From an uncultured Rikenella sp. (GTDB taxonomy: Bacteria > Bacteroidota > Bacteroidia > Bacteroidales > Rikenellaceae): 43,440 nt of DNA. The stretch is taken from positions 1 through 43,440 of the forward strand of contig NZ_CAJTMN010000008.1 in NCBI RefSeq assembly GCF_910577125.1, in the 5' to 3' direction. Below are positions 16,272-24,846 of this stretch, one piece after another. Under the pieces are notes generated by a model. The model was not told where the DNA came from. It was given only the letters and a program-made list of their open reading frames with translations, and did no database searches. Made by a program: the position numbers and the translations under genes. Numbering within the stretch: position 1 is the stretch's first letter; every line of letters starts with the position of its first letter.

Positions 16272-16326
16272 AAATTCATCGTTTCGATCAAACCCTCGCC
16301 GCTGCTCCCGAACGGGATCCGTTCCT

Positions 16327-16334
16327 CAAAGGTA
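16327..16334 (-). promoter_or_regulatory. -7 element (TACCTTTG) for the DUF2851 gene
   Basis: The minus-strand TACCTTTG fits TAnnTTTG and lies 55 bp upstream of the ATG at 16271. It is back to back with the yebC promoter. Confidence 0.6.
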
Positions 16335-16380
16335 GCATTTCGGAACGAAAGTCCCGCTTTCTTTTTCGCCGGAAATCCCC

Positions 16381-16388
16381 TATATTTG
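16381..16388 (+). promoter_or_regulatory. -7 element (TATATTTG) for yebC
   Basis: TATATTTG is an exact TAnnTTTG match 39 bp before the yebC ATG. Confidence 0.65.
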
Positions 16389-16427
16389 CGGCACGAAAAA
16401 CACACAGTATCACCGAAATTCGATATT

Positions 16428-17162
16428 ATGGGAAGAGCTTTTGAATTCCGCAAGGCGCGCAAACTCAAACGCTGGGGCAATATGGCCAAGACATTCACCC
16501 GGCTGGGCAAGGAGATCGTCATCGCCGTGAAGGCCGGCGGGCCGGATCCGGGATCGAATCCGCGGCTGAGGATGCTGATCCAGACGGCGAAGTCGGAAAA
16601 CATGCCGAAAGACAACATCGAACGGGCTATCAAACGGGCGATTTCGAAAGATACGGACACGGACTACAAAGAGATCCAATATGACGGATACGGGCCTTTC
16701 GGCATCGCGATCGTGGTGGAAGCGGCGACGAACAACAACACGCGGACGGTAGCCAACGTGCGGAGCTACTTCAACAAGGCGGGCGGTTCGTTAGGGACGA
16801 CGGGGAGTCTGGATTTCATGTTCGAGCGCAAGTCGGTGTTCAAGATCAAGGCACCGCAGGAGTTGGATATGGACGAGTTCGAGTTGGAGATGATCGACTA
16901 CGGGGTGGACGAAGTTTTCGCGGAAGAGAACGAGGAGGGGGTGCAGGAGATCGTGATGTACGGGGCGTACGATGCGTTCAGCAAGATTCAGAACTATTTG
17001 GAAGAGAAGGGGTACGAAATCCTGAGCGGGGAATTCGAACGGATTCCGACGGATCAGAAAGAGGTGACGGCAGAACAGCGGGAGTCGATCGAGAAGCTGC
17101 TCGAAAAGTTCGAGGAGGACGAGGATGTGCAGCGGGTGTACCACAACATGAAGGAGGAATAG
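16428..17162 (+). CDS. YebC/PmpR family protein (TACO1-like)
   Basis: The 244-aa protein from ATG 16428 shows the full YebC signature: MGRAFEFRKARKLKRWGNMA, AGGPDPGSNPRLRMLIQTAK, MPKDNIERAIKRA, then YDGYGPFGIAIVVE. Members were annotated as transcription regulators. Bacterial YebC proteins and mitochondrial TACO1 are now also linked to translation, relieving ribosome stalling, so the role is best left as gene-expression factor. It is the only core gene on the + strand in this window. It has its own promoter (16381) and a strong terminator directly behind it (17188-17240), so it is monocistronic. Confidence 0.9.
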   Translation: MGRAFEFRKARKLKRWGNMAKTFTRLGKEIVIAVKAGGPDPGSNPRLRMLIQTAKSENMPKDNIERAIKRAISKDTDTDYKEIQYDGYGPFGIAIVVEAATNNNTRTVANVRSYFNKAGGSLGTTGSLDFMFERKSVFKIKAPQELDMDEFELEMIDYGVDEVFAEENEEGVQEIVMYGAYDAFSKIQNYLEEKGYEILSGEFERIPTDQKEVTAEQRESIEKLLEKFEEDEDVQRVYHNMKEE

Positions 17163-17187
17163 TCCTCTCTCACGCCTCTTTTTTCAA

Positions 17188-17240
17188 CGAGAATGGGCTT
17201 GTATCTTTTACCGAAAGATGCAAGCCCATTCTCGTTTTTT
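17188..17240 (+). terminator. Intrinsic terminator of yebC
   Basis: A 21-bp stem pairs 17188-17208 with 17214-17234 (one G.T-type mismatch) around a short loop and is followed by TTTTTT. It sits 25 bp after the yebC stop and just before cassette 2, so the cassette is not read from yebC. Confidence 0.88.
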
Positions 17241-17251
17241 AGAGATAAACC

Positions 17252-17440
17252 CCGCCCCGGGTGACCGTCTTCACAACTCGGGCGCACTGTTCTACATCGG
17301 TAATTATGGTTTTAGCTATTCGTCATCGGAGCTCGGCAATAACGGGATGTTCTTGTGTTTCAACATGACAAGCCTTAATCCCAGCGACGCGACACGCCGG
17401 GCCTACGGTCTTCAGTTGCGTTGCCTCTCGGAATAAACAG
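17252..17440 (+). repeat. FISUMP-like C-terminal cassette 2
   Basis: The frame runs APGDRLHNSG, then FYIGNYGFSYSSSELGNNG, ending AYGLQLRCLSE and stop. It is 189 bp and starts 12 bp after the yebC terminator. The opening reads CCGCCCCGGGTGACCG, the most divergent 5' end of the six; the closing TCGGAATAAACAG differs by one base. It is followed by a structured tract to 18152. Confidence 0.75.
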
Positions 17441-18152
17441 AAGACTCGCTTGATTGAGAACTTCGAACCCGGGCTTGGACTTGAAGTACTTCAAAGATTT
17501 TGCGCCCCGTCAGGGGCGCGCGGGCCGGAGCCACCCCAGGCGTAGGCCTGCAACTCGACGGAGCTCGTTGGGCCCACGCTGGCTCCGGCCCGCACAGCAG
17601 GTGCCGCCCAATTCTCCGATCTATTCGGCCTGTCGCCCATCCCCCCGAGCGGCAAAGCCGCTGGGCGACAGGGCCGGCGACCCAATGGGTCGCAAGAGTT
17701 CTGCTCAATTCTTTGCCGTTTCGGGCTGCGCGCTCCCCGGGTGGGCCGAAAGCTCGGCGCGCAAGCCCGGCGATTCTGCGAATCGCGCTACTCGCTCTCA
17801 GCCCCGTGTCCGCCTCACTGCGGCTCCGCTGTCGCTCCGCCGCGTTTCGCGCGCCAGGCGATTCAACTGTTTCGGCGATAAACCGAAACAGTTGAATCGC
17901 CTCCTAAGGCGTCGGCGCGCGGTGCCTTCGGGCACTCCGAAATGGCAGCCTCTACCCCAACTGGACGGGACTGCCCTGCGCGGGCGGCGGCCGAGTGACC
18001 TCGGCGGGACGGAGCGATACTGCGCGTATCGCTTACCGGTTTGCTTTACCCCGTTCTCTATCCGCACGTCTCAGGGCAAAACTCAACGTTTCGCGGCGGC
18101 AGTCATAACCCCAAACTCTATGAAAACGATTCTGACGTCACCGAACCGGCAA
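17441..18152 (+). repeat. GC-rich multi-hairpin tract following cassette 2
   Basis: There is no gene. The first ~130 bp (GAACTTCGAACCCGGGCTTG, AAAGATTTTGCGCCCCG) recur after cassette 5. The stems found are GCGGGCCGGAGCCA/TGGCTCCGGCCCGC; CCTGTCGCCCA (17629-17639)/TGGGCGACAGG (17662-17672) enclosing GCGGC/GCCGC; GCGACCC/GGGTCGC near 17678; GCGATTC/GAATCGC near 17772; the 20-bp stem at 17856-17902; and GTGCC-TTC-GGGCAC near 17923. The recurring CACTCCGAAATGGCAGCCTC lies at about 17934. The last ~150 bp before recR has no recognised repeat. Confidence 0.7.
17848..17921 (+). repeat. Nested hairpin with variable core, copy A
   Basis: The core arms AGGCGATTCAACTGTTTCGG (17856-17875) and CCGAAACAGTTGAATCGCCT (17883-17902) are perfect, flanked by CGCGCGCC and GGCGCGCGG. 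It shares flanks, but not the core sequence, with the other copies in this window. Confidence 0.8.
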
Positions 18153-18749
18153 CTATTTGGACAATGCCTGCCGATTTTTCAAAGCATGGGTGATGGTCAG
18201 TTCGTCGGCATATTCGAGCTCGTCGCCGAAACCGATACCGCGCGAAATGACGGAAACCGTCACGCCCAAAGGCTGTAACTTCTTGGTCAGATAATACGAC
18301 GTCGTTTCGCCCTCGATCGTCGTCCCGAGGGCGAGAATCACCTCTTTCACCCCCAACCGCGTTACGTTATCGAGCAGAAGATCGACATGCAGATCCGACG
18401 GCGAAATCCCCTGAATCGGAGAGATCACCCCCCCCAGAACATGATACAAACCGTTATACTGCCGCGTATTTTCGATCGAAATCAGATCGCCGACCTGCTC
18501 CACGACACAGATGGTCGTCCGGTCGCGCTTCGGATCGGTGCAGATCGGACAAAGCTCCTCGTCGGAGAGGTTCCGGCACTGGCGGCACCAGCAGATGTCG
18601 CGACGGAACTGATAGATGGCCCCCGCAAAAAGATCGACATCGGCCACCTCCTGCTTCAACAGATGCAAAGCCAGACGCAGAGCCGTACGACGACCCACGC
18701 CCGGCAATTTGGAGAGCTCTCCGACGACGTTTTCGAGTAATTTGGACAC
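18153..18749 (-). CDS. recR: RecR recombination mediator
   Basis: The 198-aa protein has the helix-hairpin-helix LSKLPGVGRRTALRLALHLL, a four-Cys zinc finger (CWCRQCRNLSDEELCPIC) and a Toprim domain (CVVEQVGDLISIENTRQY to the GEGETTSYY-equivalent TIEGETTSYYL). RecR acts with RecO and RecF to load RecA at gaps. The start is taken as GTG 18747-18749 because the frame reads VSKLLENVVGELSK there, matching the family N-terminus. It lies 6 bp after the batE stop, so recR is cotranscribed as the last gene of the bat operon. Confidence 0.93.
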   Translation of the reverse strand: MSKLLENVVGELSKLPGVGRRTALRLALHLLKQEVADVDLFAGAIYQFRRDICWCRQCRNLSDEELCPICTDPKRDRTTICVVEQVGDLISIENTRQYNGLYHVLGGVISPIQGISPSDLHVDLLLDNVTRLGVKEVILALGTTIEGETTSYYLTKKLQPLGVTVSVISRGIGFGDELEYADELTITHALKNRQALSK

Positions 18750-18755
18750 CGCGCA

Positions 18756-19682
18756 CTACTCCTCATCCGCTTGCGACCGATGAGCGCCGGCCGCCGGATC
18801 GACCGCCTCGATAGCGTCCGAAGCGATCCACCCCTTATTTCCATCCGACAGAACGATCTCCGTCCAACCGTCCAGCGTCTCCTGCATCCGCACCTTCGTC
18901 CCCTCGTGCAGCACAAAAAGATCCTTACCGCCCGCCCCCGGCGAACTCTTGACCGGTGCAACGAGATTCATCACCACCGCTTCGCGGTTATGCAACAGCC
19001 GATTGCGTTGAAAGTTGGCATAGAACAACGACAGGAAGCAGAGAATCAACGCCGTCACCGCCCCGTAAAAGCCGAACTTCCGCCCCCGCAGCGTGCCCGC
19101 CAGCAGCCAAAGGATTACGGCTGCAAACGTTAGCCCCAGAAAAACCAGGCTGAGCACCGCCCAGGTGTTCGACCCGAGCATCAGCCCCAACTGCCGCAGC
19201 CAGCTTTTGAGAAAAAACTCGGGAACGGTATCGATTTTGTCCACGATGCGGGCATGAGCCAAGGCCAGGTTGTACTCCGTATCCTCGTCGGTCGGATCGA
19301 GCAGCAGCGCACGATTGTAGTTCAGAATCGCCTTGCCCATCCGCCCCTGTTTGAACCAGCTGTTGCCGAGATTGTAATAGAGTTTGACGCTATGCACGCC
19401 CCGCCCCAGCAGCGTTTCGTAAAGTTCCACCGCCTGCCGGTAGCTGCCGTTGCTGTAAGCGGCATTGGCCCGGGCCCACAGCGAGTCGGACGGTGCAGGT
19501 TCCCCTTCTTCCCCCTTTAAAACAGCGGTATCTGACGCCACGGCTGTCGACAGGAACGAGGTATCCTCCGCAATCTCCTGTCCCGCCGCCACGACCGTAC
19601 TGACGGCCCCGAGACTCAGCCACAAGACCGCCCCGCACCAAAAAGAAACACGGAATCTATTTATCGTCTTCATACGGATCAT
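18756..19682 (-). CDS. batE: BatE, TPR and SH3-domain aerotolerance protein
   Basis: The ATG at 19680-19682 overlaps the batD TGA (ATGA) and gives about 308 aa, with an N-terminal signal segment (FWCGAVLWLSLGAVSTVVAA). Two or three TPR motifs follow (LWARANAAYSNGSYRQAVEL, YYNLGNSWFKQGRMGKAILN), then two membrane helices (WAVLSLVFLGLTFAAVILWL and FYGAVTALILCFLSLFYAN). A C-terminal bacterial SH3-like domain ends in GNKGWIASDAIEAV. This is the BatE layout: TPR domain in the periplasm beside the VWA proteins BatA/BatB. Its exact role in the Bat complex is unknown. A longer frame extending upstream to 19778 is rejected because it lies in batD. Confidence 0.87.
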   Translation of the reverse strand: MIRMKTINRFRVSFWCGAVLWLSLGAVSTVVAAGQEIAEDTSFLSTAVASDTAVLKGEEGEPAPSDSLWARANAAYSNGSYRQAVELYETLLGRGVHSVKLYYNLGNSWFKQGRMGKAILNYNRALLLDPTDEDTEYNLALAHARIVDKIDTVPEFFLKSWLRQLGLMLGSNTWAVLSLVFLGLTFAAVILWLLAGTLRGRKFGFYGAVTALILCFLSLFYANFQRNRLLHNREAVVMNLVAPVKSSPGAGGKDLFVLHEGTKVRMQETLDGWTEIVLSDGNKGWIASDAIEAVDPAAGAHRSQADEE

Positions 19683-21610
19683 ATTTTGGATTCGAACCGC
19701 CCGATCCAGTCGAGAGCGGCCTGATAAGCCTTGTCCATCTGCACCCCGCCCGCCGGAGCATACTGCGCGAATTCGCATTCCGAAATCAGATTCAGGAACT
19801 CGCGGGCCTCTTCGTCCGAAATCCCGCGCTCGACAACCAGCACGTGCCGGACGCGGTCTTTAGTCAGATCGGCTACCGAAATGGCCAGCTTATCGCTCAT
19901 ATATCCCCACAAGGCGCGCAGCATCTCCTCGAAAAACGGACTCTCTTTCCCCGCGGCGAGATAAGCCTTGGCCCGTTTCAGCCGCCGCAGAGCCACTTTG
20001 TCGGCTTTCCGGGTCTTCACCCGTACGATATCGGCGCGTTCGCGAATCCGGCGCTGCAGGTAGAACAGCAGTCCGGCAAACAACAAAGCCAACGCTATCG
20101 CGGCGAGGAACCAGCCCCACGACCACAGGAAAGCGCGCCCCTGTCGCACGAGGTGCGGATCGCCCATCCGGATGAACCGGATGTCGGAGCCGAGGAGTTT
20201 CAAGTCCTCTTTCGTCACGCCGGAGACCATTCCGAGTCCGGAGCCCGAGCCTCCCTCGCCGCGGACGATCTCGACATGAAACGCATCGGTGGTCAGCCGG
20301 TCATACCGTCCGGCCACCGGATCGAAATAGGAGAATCCCACGGCCGGTATCTCATACGTCCCTTCGGCACGCGCGATAAACGGATACTCGTATGTCCGCT
20401 CGCCCGTCGTCCCGCGCGGGGTATTGACCAGCCGTTCGGTCATCTTCGTGTCGAACTGTTCGAAGGCCACCGGAAGCTCGATCCGCGGCGCTTCGATCAG
20501 CGGGAAGTTCCCCGTCCCGTTCAGCCGCAGCGAGATCGAACCGGCACTGTGGGCCGGAAAGCGGTCGCCGGAGATGACGCCGGTCAGCTGGAACTGTCCC
20601 ACCGCTCCGTTGAAGTCGGACGGCTGGGGCTGGGGCAACTCTTTGACCCGGATCCGCACGACGGGCGTGGAGAGCCGCGTCGGCACCTCCTTGACTTGCG
20701 CCGCGCCGCCGAAAAAGAGGTCGTAAGGCGAACCGGTCGAAGGCATCTGGGTCACGAGCCGGGCCACTGCCGTCAGCTGGGTCTGTTCGATCTCGATCGT
20801 GCCGGTGCGCTGCGGATAAAGCAGCCAGCGGCGAAGCACCTGCGACAGATAGACTTTGCCTCCGACCGTCACCCGCTCTCCGCCCTGCGCGCTGACGTCC
20901 ATCTCCTGGGCCCAGAATCCATTGAGGGCCGGATATTTGATCTGCTGGAGTCCGGCGATTTCGACCTGAGTATAAATCCGCAGGGTAGCCACCAGCGCCT
21001 CTCCCTTATAGACGTCGTTCTTGCTGACCTCCATCCGCAGCAGCACGTCATCGGCCGCAACGGTCGTCTTCGGGGCGGAAGAGGTGGTTTCTCCTGCCGC
21101 ACCGCCGCTGCCCGAAGGTTTCCCGCCTCCGGACGCACCGTTGTCGAGGCTTTCGATCACGGTGGATTTCGCGGTATACCGTTTATTCCCGACGGTCAGC
21201 GTAGCGGCAGGCAGGGTGATCTTCCCGGCCCGCGTAGCCCGCACCCAATAGGTGTAGGTATGGGTCTGCCGGCTCTCCGACACGCCGCCCATGTTGCTCA
21301 TAAAAACTCCGGTCGCCCGCACCGGCCCGGAGAGAATTTCGATTCCATCGGGCATGGTCGGCGGCGCGAACTGCGCGCCGTTCAGGTCGCCGGTGGTCGA
21401 AGCGGAGTATTCGATCTGGAACTGCTGGCCGTTCGCGACGGTCAGCGGGGCTTGTATCTCGAACTCCACCTCCTGGGCCGAGACGCTCCACAGGCAGAGG
21501 CCGGCCATCCAGACGGCCAGCACGGTCGTGCGAAACCGCCGCAACCGGCGCACACGGGTATCGGGTTTGATTCTATTCATAACGGTCTGCACAAAATTAC
21601 GTTTTTGCAT
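19679..21610 (-). CDS. batD: BatD, oxygen-tolerance membrane protein
   Basis: The 643-aa protein has a signal segment (TTVLAVWMAGLCLWSVSA) followed by a long beta-rich periplasmic region. That region carries BatD-type repeats: QAPLTVANGQQFQIEYSAST, GGVSESRQTHTYTYWVRA, and the second unit EVSKNDVYKGEALVATLRIY. A single membrane helix lies near residue 495 (WSWGWFLAAIALALLFAGLL), with a cytoplasmic tail after it. A Gly/Ser-rich linker (NGASGGGKPSGSGGAAGE) separates the first two domains. BatD is part of the Bacteroidetes aerotolerance operon. The start is ATG 21608-21610; an internal ATG 10 codons later is possible. It is coupled to batE by a 4-bp overlap. Confidence 0.9.
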   Translation of the reverse strand: MQKRNFVQTVMNRIKPDTRVRRLRRFRTTVLAVWMAGLCLWSVSAQEVEFEIQAPLTVANGQQFQIEYSASTTGDLNGAQFAPPTMPDGIEILSGPVRATGVFMSNMGGVSESRQTHTYTYWVRATRAGKITLPAATLTVGNKRYTAKSTVIESLDNGASGGGKPSGSGGAAGETTSSAPKTTVAADDVLLRMEVSKNDVYKGEALVATLRIYTQVEIAGLQQIKYPALNGFWAQEMDVSAQGGERVTVGGKVYLSQVLRRWLLYPQRTGTIEIEQTQLTAVARLVTQMPSTGSPYDLFFGGAAQVKEVPTRLSTPVVRIRVKELPQPQPSDFNGAVGQFQLTGVISGDRFPAHSAGSISLRLNGTGNFPLIEAPRIELPVAFEQFDTKMTERLVNTPRGTTGERTYEYPFIARAEGTYEIPAVGFSYFDPVAGRYDRLTTDAFHVEIVRGEGGSGSGLGMVSGVTKEDLKLLGSDIRFIRMGDPHLVRQGRAFLWSWGWFLAAIALALLFAGLLFYLQRRIRERADIVRVKTRKADKVALRRLKRAKAYLAAGKESPFFEEMLRALWGYMSDKLAISVADLTKDRVRHVLVVERGISDEEAREFLNLISECEFAQYAPAGGVQMDKAYQAALDWIGRFESKI

Positions 21611-21649
21611 CGACTTCCGACCGGTCGTCGTCGTTTTCTCGATGCGGTC

Positions 21650-22666
21650 TCAGGATTTGAAGATCGAAATCCGGGACAACCATCGGTTTTTCCGGTCGAT
21701 CATCGCAAATTCGAGGAGCAGGAGCACCAGCGCACAGGCCAACAGGTAGTGGAACTGGTCGTTGTACTCGGAAAAGGCCATGGAGGAGAACTCCTTTTTC
21801 TCCATCCGGTCGATCTGTTTGAGAATCTCGTCGAGACCGATCTGCATGTCGGTCGCACGGACATAGCTGCCGCCGGTCAGTACGGCAATCTGCTGCAGGG
21901 TCTGCTCGTCGAGTTTCGAGACGACCATCTGTCCGTTTTCGTCCTTAATGGTCTCGCCGCCGATGGTGATCGGCGCTCCCTCGGGTGTCCCGATCCCGAC
22001 GGTGTAGACCACCACGCCCTGTTCCTTGGCCATCTGAGCGGCGGCAATCGGATCGTCGTCGTGGCTCTCGCCGTCGGTGATCAGAATGATGGCGCGGCTC
22101 TGACGGCTCTGGTCGGAAAACGACCGGGTCGCGACTTCCAGGGCGCGGGCCACGGAGGTACCCTGAACGGGCACCATATTCGGATTCAGACCGTTCACGA
22201 AACTCTTGGCGGAAATATAATCGGAGGTAATGGGCAGCTGAATATAGGCGTCGCCGGCAAACACGACCATCCCGACGCGATCTTTGTCGAGCTGTTCGAT
22301 CAGCCGGTTCACGGCGTTCTTGGTGCGCTCCAGCCGGCTGGGGGCGAAGTCTTCGGCCAGCATACTGTTCGAAACATCGACGGCAAGCATGATTTCGACA
22401 CCTTTCCGGGTCACTTCGTGCAGTTTGGCGCCGAACTGGGGCTGTCCCAGTGCCAAAACCATCAGAAGCAGTGCCACGGCGCTAAGGATAAATTTGTTCC
22501 TCACGCGCTTGGGCGATGCTTCGGGCATCAGCTGCCGAATGGTCTCGGGATCGCCGAAACGGGCCAGCCGCCGGTTCCGGGCTCGACGATACCACTCATA
22601 TACGGCGATAACGACTGGCACCAATATCAATAGCCACAAATATTCGGGCTGTGCAAATCTGAACAT
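21650..22666 (-). CDS. batB: BatB, VWA-domain membrane protein
   Basis: The 338-aa protein opens with a membrane helix (YLWLLILVPVVIAVYEW) and has a second at residues 58-75. The VWA domain has a complete MIDAS start DVSNS at 97-101, followed by TDGESHDDDP, and a last membrane helix FHYLLACALVLLLLEFAMI is near the C-terminus. BatA and BatB are paralogous VWA proteins that are predicted to sit in the inner membrane as a complex with BatC and BatE. It is separated from batA upstream by a 334-bp gap filled by a hairpin-ended repeat, so it may depend on read-through or its own promoter. Confidence 0.92.
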   Translation of the reverse strand: MFRFAQPEYLWLLILVPVVIAVYEWYRRARNRRLARFGDPETIRQLMPEASPKRVRNKFILSAVALLLMVLALGQPQFGAKLHEVTRKGVEIMLAVDVSNSMLAEDFAPSRLERTKNAVNRLIEQLDKDRVGMVVFAGDAYIQLPITSDYISAKSFVNGLNPNMVPVQGTSVARALEVATRSFSDQSRQSRAIILITDGESHDDDPIAAAQMAKEQGVVVYTVGIGTPEGAPITIGGETIKDENGQMVVSKLDEQTLQQIAVLTGGSYVRATDMQIGLDEILKQIDRMEKKEFSSMAFSEYNDQFHYLLACALVLLLLEFAMIDRKNRWLSRISIFKS

Positions 22667-22710
22667 ATCCTAAATTTATAATCCTTTCCTTTATCTGTAT
22701 TTGCCCGGGA

Positions 22711-22971
22711 GGGTACTGTTCTTTCTGTGAACAGAAAGAACCAAAGAAACTTTAGAGGATGCTGACGCATCCTAAAGCTACCGGCGGCCCAACCCTCGGA
22801 CTTTCTTTGGGCCGGGAGTTGTAGCGCGCTTAATGCAATCATAACCTTTGGCGCGCTACAACCCCGACCCAAAAGACTCTCGAAGACTGAGGATTGCGGA
22901 GCCTAAGGAGTAGCGTAGCTATCTAAAAGTTTTTGGTGCCGCTTTTTACAAAAAGCGGCAGTTCCAGCCGG
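22711..22971. repeat. Complete hairpin-ended repeat element between batA and batB
   Basis: This 261-bp non-coding element is built from hairpins. The left end GTTCTTTCTGT/ACAGAAAGAAC is followed by CCAAAGAAACTTTAGA. GGATG/CATCC and GTAGCGCGC/GCGCGCTAC stems lie inside. The right end, read on the opposite strand, is GCCGCTTTTTG/AAAAAGCGGC followed by ACCAAAAACTTTTAGA. The two ends are thus inverted versions of one pattern with different stem sequences. The right 76 bp recurs in opposite orientation at 35257-35332 with 2 mismatches, and the left end recurs at 43393. No transposase is present. Confidence 0.8.
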
Positions 22972-23000
22972 GTAGACACGGATAAAAGAACGGTTAAAAG

Positions 23001-23999
23001 TTACGGTATCTGGCGGAGGAAGAGGTAGCGGCAGAGGAGTTCGATCACCAGCAAGGCGATCGCCAGGAGAAGCCATCCGTGGTATACCTCGCTGTACTTG
23101 ACGAAATTTTCGACCTCGACCTGCGTTTTTTCCAACCGGTCGATTTCGGCATAAATCTCAGCCAGTTTGGTATTATCCGTCGCCCGGAAATAACGTCCTC
23201 CCGTCTGTTCGGCGATCTGCCGCAGGATCTCCTCGTCGATCTCGACCTTGGCCTGTACGAACGATATCCCGCCCCATTCGTTCAATGTCGGTGTCGGCGC
23301 CACTCCTTCGCTGCCGATCCCTACGGCATAGATCCGGATGCCGTAGTCCGCCGCGATCTGCGCCGCCGTCATCGGGTCGATCTGACCACTGTTGTTCACC
23401 CCGTCCGTCAGCAGGATGATCACCTTGCTCGGCGAATCGCTCTCTTTCAGGCGGTTGACCGCCGTCGCCAGCCCGTTCCCGATGGCCGTCCCGTCGGCAA
23501 TCATTCCGATCTGGATCTGGTTCATGAGGTTCACCAGCGAGACGTGGTCGGTCGTGATCGGCGACTGAGTGAACGCTTCGCCGGCAAACACGACCAGTCC
23601 GATCCGATCCGTAGGCCGTCCGAGAATAAATTTCGACCCGATATCTTTGGCTGCCGAGAGCCGGTCGGGCTGGAAGTCGCGGGCCAGCATCGATCCCGAG
23701 ATGTCGAGCGCCATGACGATATCGATCCCTTCGGCATTGATGTTCTGGCGATCTTCGGCCGCCTGAGGCCGGGCCATGGCGAAGATCACGAGGGCCACCA
23801 CCGCGCACCGCAGTACGAACGGCGTGTGTCTCAGCCAGTAGCGATAGGTATGCCTCAGCCTCTCGACGCCGCGCACGGTGGAGAGCCGAATGGCCGCCCG
23901 CCCCTGGAGCGTGCGATAGACGTAATAGGCCGCCATCGGCACCAGCACGAGCAACAGCCACAGGATGCGGGGATTTTCGAATCTTACTATATCGAACAT
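23001..23999 (-). CDS. batA: BatA, VWA-domain membrane protein
   Basis: The 332-aa protein shares the BatB plan: N-terminal membrane helix (ILWLLLVLVPMAAYYVY), a second helix near residues 62-76 (LRCAVVALVIFAMARPQ), and a VWA domain with MIDAS DISGS at 99-103 and LLTDGVNNSGQIDP. A C-terminal helix is at GWLLLAIALLVIELLCRYLF. The start is ATG 23997-23999. It is 52 bp downstream of batC, an order unlike the common batA-batB-batC-batD-batE. Confidence 0.92.
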   Translation of the reverse strand: MFDIVRFENPRILWLLLVLVPMAAYYVYRTLQGRAAIRLSTVRGVERLRHTYRYWLRHTPFVLRCAVVALVIFAMARPQAAEDRQNINAEGIDIVMALDISGSMLARDFQPDRLSAAKDIGSKFILGRPTDRIGLVVFAGEAFTQSPITTDHVSLVNLMNQIQIGMIADGTAIGNGLATAVNRLKESDSPSKVIILLTDGVNNSGQIDPMTAAQIAADYGIRIYAVGIGSEGVAPTPTLNEWGGISFVQAKVEIDEEILRQIAEQTGGRYFRATDNTKLAEIYAEIDRLEKTQVEVENFVKYSEVYHGWLLLAIALLVIELLCRYLFLRQIP

Positions 24000-24051
24000 A
24001 CAGCGTTCCGTATCTGTCGTTTTATCAATAAATTATCACTCCTCGAATCTC

Positions 24052-24846
24052 CTACCACTGTTTCCGTCCCCGGACGCCGACCGCTTCGGCTTTCTCGGCA
24101 TCGACCCGCTTTTTGGTATTGTCTTCGCTGGCCTGAATGGCTTTCAGAAGGCGCTCCGACTCTTCGCGCGAAGCGGAGGGCTGACGTTCCGGCTGCTGCC
24201 GGCCGTCGTTCGGCTTGTTGCTGCCGTCCGAGTCCCGGTTGTCGGGATTGTTTTTCCCGTCCGGATCATTGTTCCGGTCTTTATCCGACTGATCGTTTTT
24301 GTCCGGATTGTTCCGGTCGTCGTTATTCCGGTTGTCGGAATTATTCTGATTGTCCTGATTGTCGTTCCGGTTATCCTGGTTGTTTTGATCGTTCTGGTCG
24401 TTCTGCTGCTGTTCCTGTTCCTGCTTCAATTTCTTGGCGTAGGCCAGGTTGAACTTCGCCTCTTTGTCCTCCGGAGCCAGCCGCAGGGCATTTTTGTAGG
24501 CTTCGATCGCCTCGTCCAGTTTGCGCTGCTGTACGAGCGTATTCCCGAGGTTGTAATAGGTCGCCGCCTGCCGGTGCCGGTCGTTCCCGTCTTCGGCCAG
24601 CCGCCCGTAAGCCGCCGCCGCGTCGTCGTACCGCCCCTGTTTGTAGAGGGCGCCGCCGAGGTTGAAGTTGGCTTCATACGAGGTGATGTTTTTCTCCAGC
24701 GCACGCCGATAGCCCACCTCAGCCTCGGGGTACTTGCCTTCGTAGTAGGAGAGATTCCCCCACCGGATATCCGCCCGCTCTTTCTGGCCCCAGGCCACGA
24801 TCGGAGCGAGGGACAAAATACCGATTATCCACCCTTGGTTCCTCAT
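24052..24846 (-). CDS. batC: BatC-like TPR protein with Asn/Asp/Gln-rich tail
   Basis: The 264-aa protein has a signal peptide (GWIIGILSLAPIVAWG). TPR repeats follow at about residues 25-140 (RWGNLSYYEGKYPEAEVGYR, ANFNLGGALYKQGRYDDAAA, YYNLGNTLVQQRKLDEAIEA, FNLAYAKKLKQEQ). A low-complexity region rich in Asn, Asp and Gln (about 145-215) comes next, then a basic C-terminal part. TPR plus a polar low-complexity tail is typical of BatC. It overlaps the upstream gene by 4 bp (ATGA) and so is coupled to it. It precedes batA here, a rearranged position. The low-complexity DNA is repetitive and prone to length changes. Confidence 0.85.
   Translation of the reverse strand: MRNQGWIIGILSLAPIVAWGQKERADIRWGNLSYYEGKYPEAEVGYRRALEKNITSYEANFNLGGALYKQGRYDDAAAAYGRLAEDGNDRHRQAATYYNLGNTLVQQRKLDEAIEAYKNALRLAPEDKEAKFNLAYAKKLKQEQEQQQNDQNDQNNQDNRNDNQDNQNNSDNRNNDDRNNPDKNDQSDKDRNNDPDGKNNPDNRDSDGSNKPNDGRQQPERQPSASREESERLLKAIQASEDNTKKRVDAEKAEAVGVRGRKQW

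Noticed and set aside
17454..18278. Open frames in the GC-rich tract after cassette 2
   Set aside because: All frames are open by composition; hairpins and module repeats explain the sequence, and no frame is conserved between copies of the tract.
19844..22633. 929-aa open frame antisense to batD and batB
   Set aside because: It is opposite two clear Bat genes in GC-rich DNA; composition is typical of a shadow frame.
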